The position numbers and the translations under genes are program-made. Positions 31,563 to 35,547 of a stretch of 35,547 bases of DNA are shown one piece after another. Position 1 is the stretch's first letter, and the number at the start of each line of letters is the position of its first letter. The stretch is from the NCBI GenBank assembly GCA_021325035.1, contig JAJPHW010000231.1, positions 1-35,547 of the forward strand. The letters are read 5' to 3'. Source of the stretch: Terriglobia bacterium (GTDB taxonomy: Bacteria; Acidobacteriota; Terriglobia; Terriglobales; Acidobacteriaceae). A model generated the notes under the pieces. The model saw nothing but the letters and a program-made list of their open reading frames with translations. It was not told where the DNA came from and did not search any database.

Positions 31563-32423
31563 TTATTTGTGGCGTTTCTTGAGGTGGATTTTACCACTGA
31601 AGGAATGTAGCTTTACCGACGATGCCGCCTTGCCGATGGTGCCGGCAAAAGCGCTTTCCGCCCGCATCAGGAACGGTGTTGTCTGTTCTGGTTCCAGCCG
31701 GAAATCGTTTTCCACCTGCCCATGAATGGAGCGAGCGGAAACGTCAATGGATGCTGAATCTGGTGCGAATGCTTCAATATCACCGGTGTTGCTCATTAAT
31801 CGGTACTGACCGTTATCGCCAAAATTTCCATCGTAGCGAATTTTGCCGCTGTTGGAGTTGACTTCCACCAACATGCCGTTCACTTGATTCAAATTCACAT
31901 CGCCGCTGACGGAAGTAATTTCCACGTGGCCTTTTTGAACATTCGTCAATGTAACCGGCCCATCAAGCGTTTTTATATGGACGTGCGCGTCATCTATGTT
32001 TCGCACTTCCACCGGAGCGGTCGTTCCTTCTAAAGCAATTTCACCGCGCAAGCCTTCCGCGGATAACGGACCCGTATTGGAATGGAGCATCACATTGGTA
32101 TCGGCCGGAACCTGTAGTTCATATTCCACGCGGCCTGTTTCTGTGTCGGCGCCGGGCAATAAATGCGAAAACACATTCACTCGATTACCGGTTTGATTTT
32201 GATCCACTGTAACTTTGTCGGAGTGCAAAACCGCCGTGACAACAACTTGGTTTCCCGCAATGGGGCGAACAGAGATCGGTCCGTATTGATTTGTTACGGA
32301 AACGCTGGCTTTCGGGCCGACGATGAAGCGGAATTCTTTGCGCACTTCACCCGCTCCGAATGCCACACCTGCAAGGATCGTGACTACGGCTGCCTTGGTG
32401 AAATTTCCCCTGCTTCGCATCAT
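31563..32423 (-). CDS. DUF4097-type beta-helix protein
   Basis: Exported protein of 286 residues with a signal peptide (AAVVTILAGVAFGAG). It then has a run of short hydrophobic strands repeating about every 20 residues, each with a Gly-Asp/Gly-Pro turn: NTGPLSAEGLRG, LDGPVTLTNVQ, VSGDVNLNQVNG, NSGKIRYDGNFG, NTGDIEAFAPD, FSGKIHLKK. This is the DUF4097 (putative adhesin) pattern. Such proteins commonly sit next to ECF sigma/anti-sigma pairs, as here (51 bases after the anti-sigma gene). ATG 32423 has GGGAGA upstream. Function unknown; a cell-surface or envelope-stress role is inferred. Confidence 0.85.
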   Translation of the reverse strand: MMRSRGNFTKAAVVTILAGVAFGAGEVRKEFRFIVGPKASVSVTNQYGPISVRPIAGNQVVVTAVLHSDKVTVDQNQTGNRVNVFSHLLPGADTETGRVEYELQVPADTNVMLHSNTGPLSAEGLRGEIALEGTTAPVEVRNIDDAHVHIKTLDGPVTLTNVQKGHVEITSVSGDVNLNQVNGMLVEVNSNSGKIRYDGNFGDNGQYRLMSNTGDIEAFAPDSASIDVSARSIHGQVENDFRLEPEQTTPFLMRAESAFAGTIGKAASSVKLHSFSGKIHLKKRHK

Positions 32424-32474
32424 ACTTCTCCCTGCTCTGCGGCTGACAATCCCCGCAGGCTGCCCTCAGATAGA

Positions 32475-33095
32475 TTATTGCAAAGGACGTTCGAATGCCA
32501 TTTCGTAAACCATCGAACGCTGTTCATACGCGCCCATCAGCGCCCGCTGAGCTTCAGCATCTGTCGGATCCGCTTTTACCGATGCTTCAGCATTTCGGAT
32601 ATACGCATTGACGTGATCCAGGTCTGCCGCATAAGTTGCCCGCAGTGCTGGCGTTTGGGCGGCGACTTCCTGGAGAATTTCATCATCTTCGGTCAGACTG
32701 TTCTGCGTTACGCTCTGGCTTAAATCTGCCACCGATTGTTGCTGCGCTTTTCGCTGATAAACAGCTACGCCGGAAGTCATAACTAGAAGCATAGCTGCAA
32801 TCGGAACAAGCCAGCCCAGCTTCCAACGCGATACATTTCTTGGCACGAGCGTAGGACCGGTGGACAGCGGTTCACGAATCAAACCTTCTTGCCGTAAGGC
32901 GATTTCGATTGAATTCCACACCCGCAGGTTCGGTTCTTCGCCGGCACGTAGAAGCATTGCAGCCTGCGAAATTTCTTTCAATTCTTCATACAGGCTGGAA
33001 CATTCCGCACATGACTTGGCGTGTGCGCTATATTCCGCCTTATCTCCGCCGTCTAAAATCTCCGGCAAAAATTCCTGGAACTCCGAACAATTCAT
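32475..33095 (-). CDS. Transmembrane zinc-finger anti-sigma factor
   Basis: Protein of 206 residues predicted to hold the adjacent ECF sigma factor inactive at the membrane. The N-terminal ZAS domain has Cys3 and the HxxxCxxC motif (His25, Cys29, Cys32). One transmembrane helix (LGWLVPIAAMLLVMTSGVAV, about 98-117) follows. The exported C-terminal part is helical (EDDEILQEVAAQTPALRATY, YIRNAEASVKADPTDAEAQR) and could sense a signal. ATG 33095 is chosen because GGGGAG lies 6 bases upstream; a TTG at 33119 overlaps the sigma stop and would add 8 residues. It is co-transcribed with the sigma gene. Confidence 0.86.
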   Translation of the reverse strand: MNCSEFQEFLPEILDGGDKAEYSAHAKSCAECSSLYEELKEISQAAMLLRAGEEPNLRVWNSIEIALRQEGLIREPLSTGPTLVPRNVSRWKLGWLVPIAAMLLVMTSGVAVYQRKAQQQSVADLSQSVTQNSLTEDDEILQEVAAQTPALRATYAADLDHVNAYIRNAEASVKADPTDAEAQRALMGAYEQRSMVYEMAFERPLQ

Positions 33096-33115
33096 CAGCT
33101 TCTCCCCATCAATCC

Positions 33116-33817
33116 TCAATGCTTTCCCGCCGGTTCATTCCGCTTGCTCTGGAGTAAAGTACGCAATTTCATTCTAGCCTTATGCAGTTGCGACTTGCTG
33201 TTACCAATGGAACAGCCAATCATTTCCGCAATCTCATTGTGCTCATAGCCTTCTACATCGTGCAGTAAAAAAATCGTTCTGTAACCCGGCGGCAAATCTT
33301 CCAGCGCCCGTTGCAGGTGCAGACGATCCACCGAACCTGCTAATTTCCTGTCCGGCGCTCCCGGTTCTTTCTTCGGGGTGTCCTCGTCGCTCTCGAGCGT
33401 TTCTTCCAGCGATACAACCGGCAAATTCTTCTTGCGCAGTTGCATCAGAACCACGTTCACCGCCATACGGTGCAACCAGGTGGAAAACGCAGATTCGCCG
33501 CGAAAAGTCCCAATCTTGCGGAATAGTTGCAGAAATGCTTCCTGCGTCAGGTCTTCTGCTTGCGCCGTATTGGCCGTCATGCGCAGGCACAATGAATACA
33601 CCCGCCTTTTGTGCAAATCATAAAGCACGCGGAAGGCATCCGCATCCCCCAGTTTTGCTCTCTCAATGGCCTCGCTTTCGGCAATTCTGGAGGCGTTCTG
33701 TGATCCGCTAACTTCCGTGGAATCGCGGTTTTCCGCCCCATCTTGTCTGATGCCGTCCGAGCGCTTTTTCGTTGTCCCGCGGGATATCAATTGATTTAGC
33801 ACTTTCCGCTCGCCCAC
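33116..33817 (-). CDS. ECF sigma-70 family RNA polymerase sigma factor
   Basis: Sigma factor of up to 233 residues with a 45-residue charged N-terminal extension. Region 2 follows (about 50-120: GDADAFRVLYDLHKRRVYSL, AEDLTQEAFLQLFRKIGTFRG, FSTWLHRMAVNVVLMQLRKK). An acidic linker leads to region 4 (about 165-225: ALEDLPPGYRTIFLLHDVEG, HNEIAEMIGCSIGNSKSQLH). This fits the RpoE-like ECF group paired with membrane anti-sigma factors. The start is GTG 33817 without a clear ribosome site; GTG 33802 is possible. It is the first gene of a long minus-strand block and presumably directs its own promoter, which I could not define. Confidence 0.9.
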   Translation of the reverse strand: MGERKVLNQLISRGTTKKRSDGIRQDGAENRDSTEVSGSQNASRIAESEAIERAKLGDADAFRVLYDLHKRRVYSLCLRMTANTAQAEDLTQEAFLQLFRKIGTFRGESAFSTWLHRMAVNVVLMQLRKKNLPVVSLEETLESDEDTPKKEPGAPDRKLAGSVDRLHLQRALEDLPPGYRTIFLLHDVEGYEHNEIAEMIGCSIGNSKSQLHKARMKLRTLLQSKRNEPAGKH

Positions 33818-33843
33818 CGGCGGCAGGAGGTCAAAAGCGATGA

Positions 33844-33851
33844 TTACGTAA
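33844..33851. repeat. TTACGTAA palindrome upstream of the ECF sigma gene
   Basis: A perfect 8-bp palindrome, extended to a purine/pyrimidine-symmetric 12 bases (33842-33853), lies 27 bases upstream of the sigma start and just before the MFS stop. It could be part of a regulatory site in the short gap; the evidence is only the symmetry. Confidence 0.2.
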
Positions 33852-33856
33852 CCAGT

Positions 33857-35191
33857 TTATGCCGCAGCCGTCTTTGTTGTAATTGTTTCTAACCCATGAC
33901 CATGGGGGCCAGTCTCTCTTCGACGTAAAAGAAATGCAAAAAATAACCCCAAGAATCCCGAAACCGAAAAAATCCACATGCCAAGGCGGTAACCATCTGG
34001 ATTGGACGCGCTTGCTCCGGCGTGATCATTGGCCCATCCGATTAACAAGTTGAACCCGAAAAGCCCTATGTTCTGGATCATCGTCATTACCCCATAAGCA
34101 GTGCCAAGTTTTGCAGAATCAACAATATAAGAGACAGATGGCCACATCACAGCGGGAATTAACGAGAAAGCGACACCCATCATTCCCATGGTGATAAGTA
34201 ACAGAACCGGGAGATCCCAAGTGCCGAAGTAGGGGATTGGGATGACGACATGCCGCGCGGAAGACATGTATCCCATCATTAAGTACACCGGAATCAATAA
34301 CATCGAGCCAAGCATCATCAGGAAAGCGCGGCGGCCAATGCGATCTGCCAATAGGCCAAACAGCGGGGTCGCAAACATGGCGAACAATGTCAATATGCTG
34401 GATAGAAAACCTCCAGTTGCTCTTGAAGTGTGATGAGCGTCCATGAAGAAAGTGACTGCAAACGTTTGAAAGGGGAAAATGCCCGAGTAGAACGTTATAC
34501 ACAAGGCTACGATGTACCAATAGCTACGACCGAATTTGAAGAGATCGACAAAGACAACTTTGTCAGTGGAAGCCGCACCCAGAGCGTAGGTTTTCTCGGC
34601 GTGGACTTCAAGAATCCAATAAACCACCGCTCCTACCACGCATAACGACGAAAATGCGAGTGCAATCAAAAATGGCGCTCGCCAGGTTGCATAAGCATTG
34701 CGCGCCCAGGTTGGTGAATTGAGGGCGGCGAAAGTCCCGAGCCGCGAAATGGTGAGATTAATGCCGAACGCGAAGCTAAGCTCTTTGCCGCGAAACCAGC
34801 GGGCCAATGCCGCGGTGACCGCGACAATGAGAGATTCCGCACCCATGCCGAAAATCAAACGCCCACTAGCCATCACCCAGAGATGACCGGATGACGCCGT
34901 AATCGCAGGCCCCAGAAGGCAAAGCAGGCCAAAGAGCATCAATGACTTTCGAAGTCCGAAGCGGTCAATAAGAATACCGCCGATGACAACGGTGAAAATA
35001 TTGGGAAAACTATAAATGGCTTGGAGTAAGCCGATGTTGGAATCGGTAAATCCGAGTTGTTGTTTGAGCACATCGGCGAGCGGGCTGAGCGCATCATAGA
35101 CGTAATAGTTTCCGAACATGGCAACGCTCAGGAAAATCAAAACCATCCAGCGGTATAACCGCGTTGGTTCTGGACGCGCTCCATCAACCAT
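33857..35191 (-). CDS. Major facilitator superfamily transporter
   Basis: Inner-membrane carrier of about 444 residues with 12 hydrophobic helices. The two MFS loop motifs are GGILIDRFGLRKS between helices 2 and 3 and FGLLADRIGRRAF between helices 8 and 9. The helix-4 segment RLIFGMGAESLIVAVTAALA and the charged cytoplasmic loop between helices 6 and 7 are normal. The substrate cannot be inferred; the ALARWFRGKELSFAFG stretch resembles anion/organic-acid or nitrate-type MFS members only in general form. ATG 35191 is selected because GGGAGG lies 4 bases upstream and the first helix follows soon. The 39 extra residues to 35308 look non-coding. Confidence 0.88.
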   Translation of the reverse strand: MVDGARPEPTRLYRWMVLIFLSVAMFGNYYVYDALSPLADVLKQQLGFTDSNIGLLQAIYSFPNIFTVVIGGILIDRFGLRKSLMLFGLLCLLGPAITASSGHLWVMASGRLIFGMGAESLIVAVTAALARWFRGKELSFAFGINLTISRLGTFAALNSPTWARNAYATWRAPFLIALAFSSLCVVGAVVYWILEVHAEKTYALGAASTDKVVFVDLFKFGRSYWYIVALCITFYSGIFPFQTFAVTFFMDAHHTSRATGGFLSSILTLFAMFATPLFGLLADRIGRRAFLMMLGSMLLIPVYLMMGYMSSARHVVIPIPYFGTWDLPVLLLITMGMMGVAFSLIPAVMWPSVSYIVDSAKLGTAYGVMTMIQNIGLFGFNLLIGWANDHAGASASNPDGYRLGMWIFSVSGFLGLFFAFLLRRRETGPHGHGLETITTKTAAA

Positions 35192-35269
35192 GTGGCCTCC
35201 CACGAAATCGGGATAAACTAACGAACTGACGAAGATAGCAGATGATGGCGTGGTATGCACCAGAGATCG

Positions 35270-35296
35270 GCCAGCGGCCTTGTGAAAAAGGCTGGC
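35270..35296. repeat. Inverted repeat in the MFS/secreted-protein divergent gap
   Basis: GCCAGC (35270-35275) and GCTGGC (35291-35296) are perfect complements around a 15-base interior. The interior contains a competing GCCTT/AAGGC hairpin (35277-35281 and 35288-35292). The element lies about 40 bases before the right-edge gene and about 80 from the MFS start. It may be an operator or leader hairpin. Confidence 0.3.
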
Positions 35297-35338
35297 AAGC
35301 GGGTTCAATAAGAGTCAGAGGGAAAGGGGATAAAGCGC

Positions 35339-35547
35339 ATGCGAGTGTTATGTGCAATCGTGATCTTGTCACTGGGTTTGATGGCGCAAAGCGCAAACGT
35401 AGCAAATGCAGCTTCTGCAAGTCCGCCATCCACGCCAAATGCGACGCAGCTTTCCATCCCCGCGGGCACGCGTGTCCCCATTTCGCTCAAGCATGCTATT
35501 TCAAGCAAAGGCAGCCGGGAAGGTGATTCGGTTTATGCAGAGACGAC
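35339..35547 (+). CDS. Secreted protein, 5' end only
   Basis: Frame open from ATG 35339 to the window edge, 69 codons visible, with a GAGGGAAAGGGG ribosome region just upstream. The N-terminus is a signal peptide (MRVLCAIVILSLGLMAQSAN). A Ser/Pro/Ala-rich linker leads to SIPAGTRVPISLKHAISSKG and then GDSVYAET. That motif (I-P-A-G-T-x-V then K-x-G-D-x-V) starts a beta-sandwich found in many acidobacterial secreted hypothetical proteins, from memory. The gene is divergent from the MFS transporter. Function unknown, and the rest of the gene lies outside. Confidence 0.75.
   Translation, partial: MRVLCAIVILSLGLMAQSANVANAASASPPSTPNATQLSIPAGTRVPISLKHAISSKGSREGDSVYAET

Noticed and set aside
32163-32723. 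Plus-strand ORF of 186 residues across the DUF4097 and anti-sigma genes
   Set aside because: It is antisense to two well-supported genes and their gap, and is rich in Cys, His and Arg as shadow frames often are.
1-35547. CRISPR array, rRNA or tRNA genes
   Set aside because: No regularly spaced repeats or RNA-gene-like sequence were seen, and intergenic gaps are all under about 150 bases.

Overview
The window looks like a chromosomal segment of an Acidobacteriota member, most likely class Terriglobia. This is inferred from gene families, not from a marker-gene search. The main clues are an Oar-like TonB-dependent receptor with an N-terminal carboxypeptidase-regulatory domain, followed directly by a long protein of the VWFA-related Acidobacterial type (TIGR03436). 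A second short VWA-like protein, a short DapB with an atypical nucleotide-binding loop, and a right-edge secreted protein of an acidobacterial look add support. Coding density is high and no gap exceeds about 150 bases. GTG and TTG starts are common. I see no rRNA, tRNA, CRISPR array, insertion sequence or prophage.

Layout. Bases 3-5938 (+) hold the end of a DUF5666-like protein, the receptor and the VWA protein. Bases 5941-7074 (-) encode a histidinol-phosphate-aminotransferase-like enzyme with a Tat signal. Bases 7222-7658 (+) hold a zinc-ribbon/membrane gene split by a frameshift. Bases 7743-11839 (+) are a compact run: DHH phosphoesterase, FetA-like ATPase, FetB-like permease, DUF2127 and DUF2252. 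Bases 11844-12828 (-) carry DUF4337 and YjbQ-family genes, then a zinc-ribbon membrane protein (+). Bases 13614-20075 (-) carry the short VWA protein, FtsK, UppP, an SH3/TPR-like exported protein and a threonine dehydratase. A VapBC toxin-antitoxin pair (+, 20158-20825) with a dyad in its promoter gap follows, then RNase J (-), an EcsC-family protein (+) and a HAD phosphatase (+).

Bases 23960-33817 (-) are one long co-directional block. Read 5' to 3' on the minus strand it starts with an ECF sigma factor, its zinc-binding anti-sigma factor and a DUF4097 protein. Shikimate kinase, a secreted protein and an AI-2E family permease follow. It ends with a lysine/diaminopimelate operon (asd, lysC, dapB, dapA, dapD). 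An MFS transporter (-) and the start of a secreted protein (+) close the window.

How the genes work together. Asd, LysC, DapB, DapA and DapD cover the aspartate-to-N-succinyl-amino-ketopimelate steps of lysine and peptidoglycan precursor synthesis; dapC, dapE and dapF are not here. UppP recycles the undecaprenyl carrier and FtsK serves division, so the region is rich in envelope functions. The sigma/anti-sigma pair probably senses an envelope signal. The least ordinary items are a Cys/His-rich module fused to the C-terminus of DapA, the frameshifted zinc-ribbon gene whose halves meet at a GTGA overlap, the Tat-targeted aminotransferase, and several inverted repeats in promoter gaps.
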